Made by a program: the position numbers and the translations under genes. A model generated the notes under the pieces. That model was not told where the DNA came from, ran no database searches, and saw only the letters and a list, made by a program, of their open reading frames with translations. This document shows, one piece after another, positions 22,501-34,400 of a stretch of DNA of 64,000 nucleotides. The stretch is from positions 62,922,639-62,986,638 of the forward strand of contig NC_132995.1 in the NCBI RefSeq assembly GCF_048564905.1, given 5' to 3'. This stretch comes from Vicugna pacos. Taxonomy: Eukaryota; Chordata; Mammalia; Artiodactyla; Camelidae. Every line of letters begins with the position of its first letter. Position 1 is the stretch's first letter.

Positions 22501-25500
22501 AGTTCCCGGGGCTTCCTGAATGAGGCTGTCGCCAGCTTCACTAGGGTGGAGCCCAGCCTGCTCCACTGGCTGGATGGGGTGGGAGGATGGAGGGATCCTA
22601 GGACAGGGAGAAGGGAAGGGACTCCATGTCCAAGGCATGCTGAAAGTGAGAAAGGTGGCAGGCAGGAGATGGGGCTGGAAAAGGAGGCTTCAGTAAGAGT
22701 CTGGCCCAACAGGTAGATGGTCATTGCTGCCTTGCTCTGAACCAGCTTGATACGCAGCAGGCTCCCTGATGCCAAGCAGGAGGCGCCGGGAGAGGGGTTA
22801 GCTTTGGACTTCTCAGGAAAGGTGAGGAGGCGAACTTTAAGCAGAAGACAGTCCCTCTCCCAGCAGAGGAGACTGAGTAGAGGCAGCACTCATTCTTATC
22901 ACACCCTGCATGGGGTGGGGCCCTCCAGAGGCTCTGAGGGTGAGGTAGGAGCCAGCACTGGCAGAATGTGGGGACCAGCAGTCTAGCAGAGAAGGCCCTA
23001 CAGCTGGATCCAGCATAGCACCAGAGGAGCTTGGGCTGTTTCCCTTTCTCTGCTGGGTCTTCCTGCTCCCATGTTCCTACCAGGTGGCACCCAAAACAGA
23101 CTTCCTCCCCAGGGTTCCTCAGGGCCTGGGGCCATGAGGGTAAGAGGCCCAGCACTGGGACAACCCCAGATTACATAAGCCATGGAAGTCCAAATGTCGC
23201 ATCTCTAGACAGCCCAGCAAGCCTCAGCCAGGGAAGAGAGGGGGAAGGGGAGGGAAACAGGGTGAGGGAGCTGGTTCTGAATAGCTGCCCCTATGGAAGT
23301 GCTCTGGGGCAGCGGAGCACACGCCCCACTGCTCTTCTAGGCCTTTTCAACCCTGAAAGGGTGGAGGGGTGGCCACAAGGCCCCCAGACCTAGTCCAGAA
23401 GCTTCCCCCATGATTGAGGCCCAAGAATAGGGAGCTTGACAAGAGCCAGACGCCACCCATAGACCTCGCCCATGGAGAGGTGTGACAGGACCACTTGGGA
23501 CAGTGCAGGGGCAGGTTCAGGGCACAGAGGGGAGAGCAGGTGGTGACAGGGAAGAATTCCCAGGAAAGTGATCAGCAGCTGCAGGCTCTTTCATCTGCCT
23601 GCAGGGAGAGAGAACAGAGGAAGGAGAGCCAGGCAGCTGGGCAGGTGGTGTGCCCTTTCCCAGCCCAGGCCTGCTCTGGGATCTGCAACCCGGGTTAGGG
23701 GCTGAGAGAGCACCCAGCTTTTGAACTGTCAGGCCTTTCCTGCCTGCATGAGAGGCAGCGTGTGGAGTGAGGGACTCGGGGTTACTTGCACACACACATA
23801 CACAGCTTCTTTTGCTGTGGCTCCCAGCTAAATCCCTGGAAAGCAGGTGGCTTTCTGGTTTGGTTTGGTTTTGATACTGCCAATGTCTAGCCTAGAGCCT
23901 GACACATAAAAGTTTATTAGATGATAGAAATGCAAAATGCGTGCACCAACACACATAGGGCATATACCAGACGACAAATCCATCCCAGATACGTGCACAG
24001 CACACAGATATGCCACCCGCACCTGCCAGGAGCTCACAAATGAATGGGAAAGACAGATTCCAAAGCAGATAATGCTACTAGAATGTGGTAAGTACAATGA
24101 GAACAATGCTGGGGTATTTCAAAGTCCAGTGGAGGGTGCCCATTTCAGACGTGTGGAGGGGATGGGTAGAACAAAGGCAGGGAGGCACGATGTAGCAGTG
24201 TTTCAGAGGGGAACTGGGGTGGGAGGCAGCTATGAAGAATCGAGTGTTGTGACCTGGCAGGAGATGAGGCTGTGGAGAGGAACAGGGGTCAGTGCCAAGG
24301 GCCTTGTCTAGGCTGAGGTCTCCAGGGAACCACTGAGGGTTTAAGCAGGACTAGGACCTGAACAGAAATATCTTTAAGATTTCTCAGATGCGGTGAGGTG
24401 GGTATATTGGGAAAGGAGATGAGGTGGGGAGGCTAGAAACACAACATATGTGCACTGGTACACCCAGGAAGTGCCCAGAGGCCACGGACTCCAATAACAC
24501 CCTTACCAGACACAGCCAGGCTGGAGAATCAGAGAGTGACCCAGCCTGGGGATCTGGGGCGGGCCCATGGGGCCAATAAACCCCCTCTGGGCTTGGGCCT
24601 CTCTTAGGCCCCATCCCAAGCAACCCCCCGGGGCCCTGAGAACGATGTGAATTTACAAGTTCCTGCAACTCAAGATCCTCCAGCCTTGAGCCAGCTCCCC
24701 ACCTCCCCACAGGAGGACACAACCGTCAGCTCTCTCCCCAGTAGACTCCATGCCTCAGGGCTGCTTTATCAGTCACCCCCTTAACCTCCCCCAACCCGCT
24801 CCCAGGTCTGGTTTCAGAACCGCAGAGCCAAGTGGCGGAAGCGTGAACGTTATGGGAAGATCCAGGAGGGGCGGAACCCCTTCACGTCTGCCTATGACAT
24901 CTCTGTGCTGCCTCGAACCGACAGCCATCCCCAGGTGAGACCCCCTCCGCACTAGGGTCAGGGCCTGACAGTTCTGTGAGGAGGCCAGCAAACGTATGAG
25001 CTCTGGCCCTGGGGAGACCTGGAGCAGCAGTAGGGCTGTGTGTGACTGTGGGTAAATCACTTCTTCCTCTGCAAAATGGGCTCTTACCAGTCTCATGAAT
25101 GATGTGTGCAGAGCAGCTGGTACAAAGGAATCACTGAAGGAACTCCTATTTTGAGAAGCAATGGCAGGGGCCTCCTGAGGTGCCACTGGGAGAAGTGGGG
25201 GCAGGAGTGAGCAAACACTAGACCTGGCCCAAGTGGAGTTTTCTTGGAAAGTTTCTGAAGCCCTGAGGACAAAGAGGGGGTCTCTAGGTAAGGAAGGTGG
25301 CCCCTGGGACTCCTGATTCATGGGCCTTCTTTTTCTCTCTTTTCAGCTGCAGAACTCCCTGTGGCCCAGTCCAGGGTCTGGGAGCCCTGGGGGCCCCTGC
25401 CTCGTGTCTCCAGAGGGCATCCCCTCCCCATGTATGTCTCCGTACTCCCACTCTCATGGGAATGTGGCTGGCTTCATGGGGGTGCCAGCCTCTCCTGGAG

Positions 25501-25655
25501 CCCACCCTGGTATCTACTCCATCCACAGCTTTTCCCCCGCTCTAGGGGGCCACAGCTTTGAGCCCTCCCCAGATGACGACTATAAGTCTCCAAGCCTCAT
25601 CTCACTCAGGGTGAAGCCCAAGGAGCCGCCCAGCCTGCTGAACTGGACCACGTGA
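16290..25655 (+). CDS. ALX3: ALX3 homeobox transcription factor (4 coding exons joined)
   Basis: Paired-class homeodomain protein of craniofacial mesenchyme and limb. In people, loss causes frontorhiny, and in striped rodents it represses Mitf. Coding exons are 16290-16566, 21623-21939, 24806-24934 and 25347-25655, all with AG/GT borders. They sum to 1,032 nt, i.e. 343 residues plus TGA, the human length. The proline-rich N-terminus begins MDPERCAPF. The homeodomain is about residues 153-212 ([19 protein letters not shown] ... [14 protein letters not shown]), with Q50 of the homeodomain present. As in many paired-class genes, an intron splits the homeodomain between positions 46 and 47. The C-terminus [15 protein letters not shown] is a weak OAR-like tail ending NWTT. 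There is no paired box. The start codon has G at -3 and +4. The gene is convergent with STRIP1. Confidence 0.97.
16567..21622 (+). other. ALX3: ALX3 intron 1
   Basis: About 5.1 kb, donor gtaacg and acceptor ccattgcag. The first 2.5 kb is still CpG-rich (down to about 19.1 kb), interrupted by an almost pure purine tract at about 17990-18300. The remainder is single-copy DNA. Long open frames here, including 308 residues on the minus strand at 17340-18266, are by-products of the composition. Confidence 0.8.
17990..18310 (+). repeat. Polypurine tract in ALX3 intron 1
   Basis: Roughly 300 bases of the plus strand are dominated by A and G (GAAAGAAA, GGAGGAGAAAGG, AAAAGGAAAG and similar) without a fixed repeat unit, embedded in CpG-rich DNA. 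It retains CG words such as ACGG and ACGAAAG. Confidence 0.7.
21623..21939 (+). CDS. ALX3: ALX3 coding exon 2
   Basis: Completes codon 93 (G|CT, Ala) and runs to Q198. It contains the [20 protein letters not shown] region and homeodomain positions 1-46, ending GAGGCCCGGGTACAG before gtgagg. The frame stays open far into both flanking introns (21151-22215), so retention of intron 2 would not stop at once. Confidence 0.96.
22155..22345 (+). mobile_element. MIR SINE in ALX3 intron 2
   Basis: 'GAGTCCTAACTCTGCCACTTAC' then 'TAGCTGACAGGTGACTTGG' and 'AGAGAATGATAGTAATACC' follow MIR order. Confidence 0.75.
24050..24400 (+). repeat. Ancient dispersed repeat, family not named
   Basis: Contains 'CAAGGGCCTTGTCTAGGCTG', 'ACCACTGAGGGTTTAAGCAGG' and 'AAATATCTTTAAGATTTC'. 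These echo a common mammalian repeat also seen at 27595, 32130 and 49030 (GGCCTTGTAGGCCATGG ... TTTTAAGCAGG ... TTTTAAAAAGATCAC). Confidence 0.5.
24806..24934 (+). CDS. ALX3: ALX3 coding exon 3
   Basis: Codons 199-241. Begins [18 protein letters not shown], i.e. homeodomain helix 3 with N51 and R53, and ends LPRTDSHPQ before gtgaga. It carries the DNA-contacting residues. Confidence 0.97.
24935..25346 (+). other. ALX3: ALX3 intron 3
   Basis: Short intron (412 bases), donor gtgaga, acceptor after a CT-rich run ending ttttcag. Contains a MIR fragment at about 25005-25135 ('TGTGACTGTGGGTAAATCAC', 'TTCCTCTGCAAAATGGG'). Confidence 0.85.
25347..25655 (+). CDS. ALX3: ALX3 coding exon 4 and stop
   Basis: Codons 242-343 plus TGA. 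Encodes [18 protein letters not shown], a serine/proline/glycine-rich region, and the OAR-like end [20 protein letters not shown]. Confidence 0.96.
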   Translation: MQNSLWPSPGSGSPGGPCLVSPEGIPSPCMSPYSHSHGNVAGFMGVPASPGAHPGIYSIHSFSPALGGHSFEPSPDDDYKSPSLISLRVKPKEPPSLLNWTT

Positions 25656-26512
25656 TCTGTTGCGTGGACACGCAGACTGAGCTGCCCAACCCCATTTCTG
25701 TTCCCAGCTGCTCCCACCCCACCCCGGCCTGGATGCCAGAGAGGACACACCTCTGCCTCCAAGCCCCAGATGGTTCCTGGAGGCCCCGGCAGAGCAGCTG
25801 GGACCCTCAGGCTTCCGCAGGGAAAAGCTACAGAGTCTTTTCTCTTAGAATAAGGTGGGGCTGTCCAGGAAAGAGCAGGCTTCAAACGGGTAGGATTCTT
25901 CCTACCATACAGTGGGTCCCCTCACCCAAACTCTGGGCTGGAGGAGGAAGATACTGCCCTGCTTCCTTCAGACTTCGCCTGTCATCCCTCCAGCTGAAAC
26001 AGCTTAACTGACTCCTCATTCAGGGAATGCAGGAAGATGAGAGGAGGAGGACACAGGTTGAAATAGGAGCTCCTTGCCACTTAGGGGAAACCAGGGCCTT
26101 GTATGATCACTAGGGCCGGCTTCACTGGCCCCTCCCACCACAAGGGGGCGTGCACCCAGCGTCAAAGACCTGGAAACGAGGTCCCTGTAAAAGGTGCCCC
26201 CTTCTCCCCTGTTCAGCCATCTCTATTCCTGTCCTGTGCTCCCTTCAGCAACATGCTATGGAGTCCTCTCCCCCTCCAAGGGGCAGAAATTCCACCAGAA
26301 ACTACCAAATACTTGGATTCTCTTCCATGAGAGCAAGCCAGAGCTATGTCATGGAAACTGTAGGATCCCTTGGTTTACTATATGGATGTTGGTAATGGTA
26401 AAACAGATTTCTACAGACTCAGCCCCTGAGATCCCAACCCCCACTTTTGTAAAGATACTTTTGTAAAAAATGTGCTGCCCAGCATTATAATAAAGGTGGC
26501 AGTATTTTTTAT
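25656..26512 (+). other. ALX3: ALX3 3' UTR
   Basis: Non-coding tail of about 0.86 kb from the stop codon to the expected cleavage site downstream of the AATAAA at 26489. No repeat was seen. Confidence 0.8.
26489..26494 (+). terminator. ALX3: ALX3 polyadenylation signal AATAAA
   Basis: Canonical hexamer in CATTATAATAAAGGTGG, followed by a T-rich run and then GTGATTGTGTCTCC, a GT-rich downstream element. Cleavage is expected near 26512. Confidence 0.85.
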
Positions 26513-27424
26513 ACCAAGTGATTGTGTCTCCTCAGGGTTTGGCACGTGGTTGCTCCAGGGCTGGTCTGTGCCAGGGTCCAGGCAGGGATCCCAGAGGCTA
26601 GGGGAAGATGGGCCTGTCGCCAGCCCTCGAAGCCCATGCATGCCATGCCTGGCTCTGTCACCTGCCCAGGGTCAACTGGTATCGGGAGGCAGGGAGGAAA
26701 GCCTGGTTCTAGGGCTGCTGAACTCATTTGGAAGAACTGGGGGTGGGAAGGGGAGTGAGAAAGCTGAGAGAAGCTTGCAGCTGGACTGATGTCGGAGAGG
26801 AGATGGGATGAAGTCCGGGGAGCCCACGGAGGGCTCTGAACTACCCTGGCTGGGACCCTGGAGTAGTGGGGGTGGGGCCGTTCCCTGCTCTCAGACGCCC
26901 CAGGAGCACGTCTGAGCAGTAGGGCAGAGACGAAAGCCAGGACTCTTTCTTGTGGTTTCAGAGTATTACCCATTCTATCCTTCATCCCCGCTTTCTGCCT
27001 TATCTTCCTGGAAGGCAGGAAAAAAGCAGGCCTGGCCCTCCCACCTTCCCACCCTCCCAGTAAACACAACCACATTGCTCAGAGCAGCTCAGCCTCAGCT
27101 AGCAGCTCAGGCCCCCCAAGCCTGGGCCTCCTCCTCCAGGCACAGAGAAACCCAAGCACACAAAGACGCCAGCACCATGCTTATTCCCAAGGAGGGCGCA
27201 AGTCCCCCATCACATGGGATTTTTCCGGCCGAAATAGTCACTGTGACAAGACTCAAGCATACCCCAGAGGAAACCAGTGTCTTCCTTCCCTTCCCTTCCC
27301 TTCATTTGAGGGTCTGGCTTCTGGTGATTTCTCTCCTCTATCGGAGGCTCTGAGGTCCAGGTGTGAGCCCATGTCCATTGGGAAGGGAAGAGTCCGGGTA
27401 GCAGGGAGAGGCAGACCTAGCTAC

Positions 27425-27520
27425 CACTGATGAGCAGAACCACCTTCACCCAGCTGGTCAATAATGAACTGTGGTGCAAACCCACGCTTCTAATTCCAGG
27501 GCTAAGACCACTGCACTAGA
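27425..27520 (-). mobile_element. MIR SINE fragment
   Basis: 'AACCCACGCTTCTAATTCCAG' and 'GGCTAAGACCACTGCAC' resemble the reversed MIR head (AACCCAGG ... ACCACTGTGC). Confidence 0.5.
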
Positions 27521-27594
27521 AGTTTCTTGACGTAAGGAGTGGCCGGCAAAATTTTGCATTTTCTCACAAAAGTTAGATGCAGAGAGAAAGATTA

Positions 27595-27800
27595 GTTTGT
27601 TCTACAAATAGAGTGCCCCCTGTGCCAGGCATTGTACTGGGTGCCAGAGATAGAAGGTCAAGAAAAACCATGATTCCCCCTCTCCCACAGCTTAGAAAGA
27701 GGGAAGAGGGAAGGAGCTGTGAAAGCAAAGGAAGCAGCATTGGGGAAGAGACAGACAAGAGATGAAAACAAAGTCAAGTCAGAGAGTAACACGCAGGGGC
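27595..27800 (+). repeat. Ancient dispersed repeat, family not named
   Basis: Opens 'TGTGCCAGGCATTGTACTGG' then 'GTGCCAGAGATAGAAGG' and 'TTCCCCCTCTCCCACAGC', the standard opening of the repeat also seen at 49030. Confidence 0.5.
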
Positions 27801-29242
27801 AGGGGCGGGAGAGGAGGACAGAGGCCTGGGAGCAGGCCCTGTGCAGGAGGGAGGCCCTGGTTGGGGAGGGCACAGGGAGGCCAGGGACCAGCTACTAGCT
27901 CCCATCCAGGGGCATCTGCCCACAGCTCATATTTTTCTGTCCAGTGACAGCTAAATGAAGAGAAAGCTAACTTTACAACCGCCCACTTCACACATAATGA
28001 ATATGAATGGGCATCCCGGAGCCTGTTCCCCGGGATTATCTGTGAGTTGACGGGTTCTCCCACTGACTGGGCCATCCCAGCCGACCTGTCCCCCGGCTGG
28101 GACTAGGGCAGCCCTTCCACCTGCTTCCCATTAGCTGTCCTCCCATCCTCCCCTCCTCCTCCACACCCTAGGCATCTCACCCCTAAGACACAGCCCCTAG
28201 GTCTCCAGATGCCCCGCCCCCAGCCTCACTCCAGAGGCGACCTCAGCCCTCAGCCTAGGCCCAATGTTTCCCCAACGCCAGGCTGGGGCTCTGGGCAGCC
28301 CTTCTGGAAAAGGAAAAGGGAAGTAGGCCTACTTGGAATCTCAACTTAAGAGAGGTGCTAGGCTCGGTCTCCCTTTACTAAGGCTCCTCGACTCCAGTGA
28401 GGCCTACCCAGAGAAGTCCTAAATCTGGGTCCTGGCAGGGGCCTGGACACCAGACTGCAAGAGGAGGGCCTTAGCCAGCTCACCCTCAGTCCAGGCTTCC
28501 AGCTTCAGTCCACATCAGGAAATGCTTCTCATTAGAGGCATACAGTCTTCATTCCCCGCCTCCCCAACCATTTACACATCAGCCTGAATTACAACCCCAA
28601 AGTGCAGACCCTCTGCAGCCCCAGACAGGAACAGCCCAGCACCACCAGGAACTGGGCATTTCCTGTATCCAGCAAAGGGAGAACATACCTCGCCCCTGCT
28701 CCAGCCTCAGCCACAGGCTCATCCTGGACATGAGCACAAAGCATCTGCTCTTGGAGCCCCTGTTCTTAATGCTGGACGCCCACGCCCACCCCCACAACTC
28801 CCCGTCAACAACTGCAGGCCCACCCCCCACCAGCACCTTCTCCAGTAGAAGGGCACTGGCTGGGACCCATGGGACCTTTGTGGCCCTGCAGATGTCTGTC
28901 TGGGTACTGCCACATTATTGCTCTTACTTTTACATCCAGCTCTCCATTGACTGAGCGTGTCGAGGAAAGTGCAAGTATGGGATCCTGTTCCCCTGGACAC
29001 TCAGGGCACCAAGAACAGGGCCTGGCCAGAAGGGCCTCCCAGGTGTGATGCCAGGGCTATTACTCCAAAGATATTTCTGCACAAAGGCCTGGCTTTGAAC
29101 AGCCAATCTGCTCCAAGCATACTCTGTGGCCATGGAAAAGCACTTGCCCTCCCGGGCCAGCCCTGGGCCCAGGGACGCAGGACTCACCTGCCCAGGCTTT
29201 GTGGCCCTTGTAGCTTTGATATTCTGTGTTCATTTTGCCCAG

Positions 29243-29318
29243 ATTTATACAGAGATATGTACAGACCTTTGCAAAACAAGAAGGAAAATGGCACCTCTGA
29301 TTAAAATGAAGCTTGAGA
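29243..29318 (+). repeat. Segment similar to STRIP1 3' UTR (copy A)
   Basis: CAGATTTATAC ... TACAGAC ... AAATGGCACCTCTG-TTAA ... GAAGCTT is shared in order with 30566-30643. I judge it about three quarters identical by eye. Flanks on both sides do not match. Confidence 0.6.
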
Positions 29319-30501
29319 AGAAAGACTAGGGAAATCAAAAATGGGGAAGGAGGACAAAGCCTCAGCCAGACAGGTTCCGTGAGCCAGACGGCCTGGTGGC
29401 ATAAGAACATGAAAATCCATCTTACCCAAACTGCAATCTCAAGGTTAGTACTTCTTATCAATCCTAGTAAGAAACAGCAAAGAATCCATCATGCACACAC
29501 AAATTGTGTCAAATTCCCTCGTCCTGTGCAAGTCACTTTGTGGGAAATGGCCAATCACAGGGCCGTCCCATCTCACAGGCCGTGTGACTTACGTAAGGAG
29601 AACACTGCTGGCTCCTGTCCAGGCTGCTCTTAATCAAGCTGGCACATCAAGGCCTGTGCTGGAGGTCCAGCTCCAGGCCTGGACTGAGGTTCCTCAGGCA
29701 GACACTGCAGGCAGGAGCCAACAAAGGGAAGATTTCCCCCAGAATGTAAGTCAAGACCCCTTGGAGACTTAAAACCCCCTATACCTGGCCTATGGGTAAG
29801 ATAAGGGAACTTCAAGCAATTCTGAAAAGGGAACATACCTTTTCCCAGCATCAGAATGGTAAGATCCTCAGAAGCAGAGGATCTGCTAGGTGGCGGCAGA
29901 CATGTCCAGGGATCTGAAGGCCAGGTGCAGGCTCCAGGGGGCCTCAAACTGACACCAACCACAGGGTGTTCCTGGCTTCTCTCTCCGCCATGAGGGCTCC
30001 TGGGCCTTCCGACACTCTCTTTCCTAGGACTCCCGATGGCCGGCTTCCCCAGGCCCTGGGCACTTAAGTTTCCTTTCAGTCCCAAATACCTGCTGCAGTG
30101 AGGGCCCAGAACAGTCGATCCTCTCTCTGACCTGGTCTCTCTCTCAATAACACTGAAATTGGTTTGGCTGAGGCCAGCTCAGGGGTGTGATCCAGAGAAA
30201 CCCGGGGCTCCTACTGCAATTACATCAAACCCAGGAGTGCAGACAACTTACCACTCCAGCAACCCAGAGCCCTGGGGGCTGGGAGCCCTGGAGTGATACC
30301 AGACATGTGTGGAAAGAACACTCTGGATAAGTGCCAACTCCCCCTCCCCTTCCCCTTCAAACAGGAGAGGTGGACAGCTTGGCAGGGGACAAGAAGGTGA
30401 CCTATCAATGCTGGCAAAAAAACCCACTTTCTAGACCTGGAGGAGATATTCAGGGGTCATACTTCCCACAGAAAAGGCAATGGACATTGTTTTTGCTTCC
30501 T

Positions 30502-30507
30502 TTTAAT
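30502..30507 (-). terminator. STRIP1: STRIP1 polyadenylation signal ATTAAA (probable)
   Basis: Minus strand reads TACATTAAAAGGAAGC, the common ATTAAA variant. No AATAAA lies closer to the stop codon. The resulting UTR length looks normal for this gene. Confidence 0.6.
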
Positions 30508-30565
30508 GTAAACGGAATACACAAACACATTAAAAACTCCCCAACAGGACACAAAAGAACACACA

Positions 30566-30643
30566 CAGATTTATATATAGGTATTTACAGACTCCTGGAA
30601 ACCAAAAAAAAAAAATAATAAATGGCACCTCTGGTTAAGGGAA
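30566..30643 (+). repeat. Segment shared with 29243-29318 (copy B)
   Basis: Same order of words as copy A, with a run of A inserted before AATAAATGGCACC. Lies inside the STRIP1 3' UTR. Confidence 0.6.
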
Positions 30644-31213
30644 GCTTCTCTTCCTACCCCAACCTTGTCCAAAAAAGTACTGAGGCAGCTGCAGGAGCCT
30701 TTGCGATTGCTTCTGGATGAAACTTAGCAGAAGGCTGGAATGACATGAGAAACCCCCCAAAGCAAAACCAAGATTCTGACTTTCTGGTCCTGGCTCTCAC
30801 CCTAAGCCCTGCCCGTGGCAAGCTGACATGCCAAGGATTTGCATGTCTCAGGAAGAGTCAGCATGACCCCTGACACTCAGATGTAATGCACTCCCAGTCC
30901 ACCCAGCTTTTCCCAGCCTTAGGCCAAATGACGAATTAGCTGCAACCAATCATGTCCAAGAGAAGAGCCTGGGGAGGAGTGAAGAAAGAGAGGATCCCAA
31001 GCAGAGAGATGACCGCTCCTGAATAGGACACTGGGAATCAACAAAAGGCCAGATCCGGACTGGCCCACCAGCCCACGGCTGGCTCAGGAGGGCACGGTGG
31101 GACTGTGCTGCCACCTGGAGGGCAATGGGAGCACTGCAGCAAGGAACGAGGATAGCCCCTGGGGTACCTTGAGATCACCCCTTCTTTCATTTCCAGTCTC
31201 CCACTCTGGAGCC

Positions 31214-31461
31214 TCACTGCAGCAGCTCTTCCCAGGAAATGGGCTTGGAGAAGACCTCCCTTTCTAACCAGAGGTCATAGTTCATCTGGAAGTCCTCAGG
31301 GAGGTCCACGCGCTGGCCCAGGACACTCTGCAGGCAGTTGTCCACAGGTAGAAAGTCGGGGTTGCTGTGGGCCCGGTCGTAGCGCCGGGCGTTGAAGCGC
31401 TCGATGTTGGCACGGAGGGCACACTCCTCGGCCTGGAAGTCCCAAGGCCGGGCATCAAGAT
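31214..31461 (-). CDS. STRIP1: STRIP1 exon 21 (last coding)
   Basis: Residues 756-837 and TGA. Begins (G)AT CTT GAT GCC CGG after ttgccccag, with [19 protein letters not shown] at the start and WEELLQ at the end. Confidence 0.96.
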
Positions 31462-34400
31462 CTGGGGCAAAGCAGGAAGACGTGGTTAGGAGCCAAGGCC
31501 TCGTGGCAGCTCCCCTTGGGTGGACTGCAGCTCAGGGCCAGGCTGGCCTGCGCCTGGAATGTTGACTGTCAACTTGTCTTGACAAGCAAGAACCCCCCAA
31601 GCCCCACCCTCAGGAAGACTGACAGGACTTCTTTCCTAGATACAAAGGAAAGTCAGGTCAAAGGGGAAAAGCCAGATCTACGGAGAAACAGGCTATGCTG
31701 CAGTTTACGTGGAGCCGGTGAAGGAAAGCCACAGGGGCAACATGCTTTCCTGAAAGTCACGGTCTCCCTGGTTCTCTGGTTCTCAGAGCAGGAACCTGCA
31801 GATCCCTGTGTTTGCTCATTCTCTCAATGCCCTGACCAGGTGCTGTGGGCCACCTTGGCTCCATATAAACTCACAGGGTGCTGGGAGTGCAGACCCAGCC
31901 CCGTGGCCCTGGTGCTGGGGCCAGGAACTGTGAGGGTGAGGCAGCATGCTCAGGGAGCCCCAGGAAGACCCACACTGCCCGGGAAGCCAAGGTGGCTGCC
32001 GGGGGTGGGGGAAGACGAGGAACACATGCGAATACAGAACAGTTTGAGGGGGTAGGGGAGGCATCCTGCCAGGAGAAGTGGGGGACAATGTGGCCAATGT
32101 GCACTGAGTGCCCCATATGCCCAGAGCCCTGGTGTGACAGAGGCTGGGCTGAGGACAGGAAGGGACGATGTGTGGGCCTTAAATGCTTTAAGGGTTTGGT
32201 TCTAATTCTAAGGGGAATCAGAAGGCAATGAAGGATTTTACTCAGGGAGGTACCACCAGCAGCTCTGCATTTTAAAAAGATGACTAGGGCAAAGTCTGAA
32301 GCCCTGATGGAGAGAAAGCAACTGGAGGCCGCGAAGCCATCAGGAGCTGCGAGAATGTTGGTGACCAGAACCAAGGCAATTGCAGGGGGAAGGAGAAAGG
32401 ATGAGAGGACAGAGAAAGTCTTGTGACAATTTCTGGAAAAGCAATGACTTCAAGGGGAGGCACCAAGAGGAATGAGGGGTGGTCACAGACGCCAAGCCCG
32501 GGCAGCTTCTCCAAGTCCTTCCCAGAGCTCCCATCCTGATGCTACAAAAGCAGGAGCTGGGCTCTTCCAGGTTCCTCAGAGGGAAGCTTAGAGCAGAGAG
32601 GGAAAGCTGTCACCTCGTCCCCTCCACCCCCAGCCCCCTGGCATGGAGCCTCACCGTTGCCGTAAGCCCAGTCGTCGTTCAGCCGATGCCGCACCTTCTG
32701 GTAGATGGCAGACATTGTCTTCATGTTGCTCTTTCGCCACTGCCGCCCCAGGTACTTGGTCTGCACCTTAAGCAGCTTCAGCACATAGAGCTGCATCATG
32801 GCCTGTTTCACCTTCAGGGCCCGCTTCAAGATGGGGGCTGACTTGAACACCACCAGCATCTGGGAAGGGGCACAAGGGAGGCCCACGCTGAGGGCAGACA
32901 CAAATGCTGGCACTGCCACCCTGCTGCAGTCCCTTTTGGGGTTATGAGCAGAGTCACCAGCTGTCGCAGTTTTCCCCAGACAGAGGAGTTTCCTGGGACA
33001 GGGCGCTTCCACTGCTAAACCCAGGACAGTCCTAGTCAAACCCAGATGGTTGGTCACTCTAATTACGGGTCACTCTGGGATCTGAAGAAAGCTATGAATA
33101 CCCTCACCAGAAATATCCCTATGTACATATACGTACAATTTCAGAGAATTCATGGGCCACCCTACCCCAAAGACTCAGGGTTAAGCAGCCTTGCAGAACC
33201 CTGGCTTGTTACCAGTGGAGATTAAGAGGATACAGATAATTCCTTCTGCACATGTGGATTTGTTTCAGTGATGACTGAGCTGCTTCCAGCTTCCAGTTCA
33301 ACTCATCAAGGAACCAGGGATCAGCCCTTAAAATGCAAGGATGCAGCTACAGGAAAGTGAGGTGAGAAGGATGCGGCTATAGCAGCAAGCTCCCCACATG
33401 TCACATGAAGGGGACAGGATGGCATGCGGTGCTCTGCTTTGAGCTCCAGGTGTCACGCCTGCTGACTGCGCTGACTCACCATCGTCCTTGAATGCTTCCA
33501 TTTCGTCAGCTTGTTCAAGATCCGAAGCAGATTGATACAAGAAAAGAGGTTCCTCCAGCAAAACTGGTTATTGTCACCTGCTTCCTGCAGGGAAAACCCA
33601 AGAACAACCATCACCTGCACAGCTGCAGGTGCTCAGCAGTTTCGGAGGCGCTCACATGTATCATCTCAGCACTGCTTGGTCTCTCCACGCCTGGACCAGC
33701 AACCCTCTCCTCTCCTCTTCTCGGCCCAGGGGGATCTCCATCCCAGAAGCTGGCAAAGGGCAGAGGGCACTCCCTAGAATTTTCTTACAGGGAACATGGA
33801 GCATGATATTGGGGGCTGTGGCTTCAGGCCCCACTACCTGGGGCACCCAGGCTCCCTCAGAGCTGTGGCCCCAAAGAATTACAGAGTGGGCAGAGGGAAA
33901 CAACTCAAGCAGGTGAGCTCTGGGTCAGCAGCCCGAAGACCACATTCCTAGGTTTAGAAAAAATCCCTAAACCAAATCTTTCTGATCTGCAAGGTCCCTC
34001 CCTCAACCCTTCTCTGCGATCACAGTGCTTTAAATGCCAAGCACTTGACAGTGACTTCACCTGTGAAGACACCTCTACTGCTGTGTGGGTTGGGGCAGGC
34101 TCTCCACCACCAACTCTCATGCCCAAGGGACCACCAGGGAAGAGCCTAGCTACTCACCAGACTCTCAGCAGTCAGCTCTGGCAGCTCATGCACCACGCAG
34201 TGAGGGTAGTCCAGGACAGAGATGCTGCAGAGGGCAAGAGAACCCAGGCGCCCACCATGAGCAACAGCTGGCTCCTGCTTTTCTGCCTCGCTTGTTGGAG
34301 CAGAAGGAGGAATCTACCTTGTCTGCACTACCCTGGTTTCCCCAGCTATAAGTCAGCGAAATACCTGCTACAACAGAACTTGTAAGGTTCCTGTATAGCC

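Larger units (their letters stand above)
21940..24805 (+). other. ALX3: ALX3 intron 2
   Basis: About 2.9 kb, donor gtgagg and acceptor gctcccag. It holds a MIR (22155-22345), a probable L2 scrap near 23870-23930, and one copy of an unnamed ancient repeat at about 24050-24400. The remainder is unremarkable. Confidence 0.8.
26513..30480. other. Gap between convergent ALX3 and STRIP1
   Basis: About 4 kb. It holds a short CCCTT run near 27283-27302, a reversed MIR scrap (about 27425-27520), one copy of the unnamed ancient repeat (about 27595-27800), and a 75-base segment at 29243-29318 that resembles the STRIP1 3' UTR. No exon was recognised. Confidence 0.6.
30485..31213 (-). other. STRIP1: STRIP1 3' UTR
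   Basis: About 0.73 kb downstream of the TGA on the minus strand, ending after the ATTAAA at 30502-30507. It contains an A-rich run at 30604-30614 and the second copy of the short duplicated segment (30566-30643). Confidence 0.75.
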
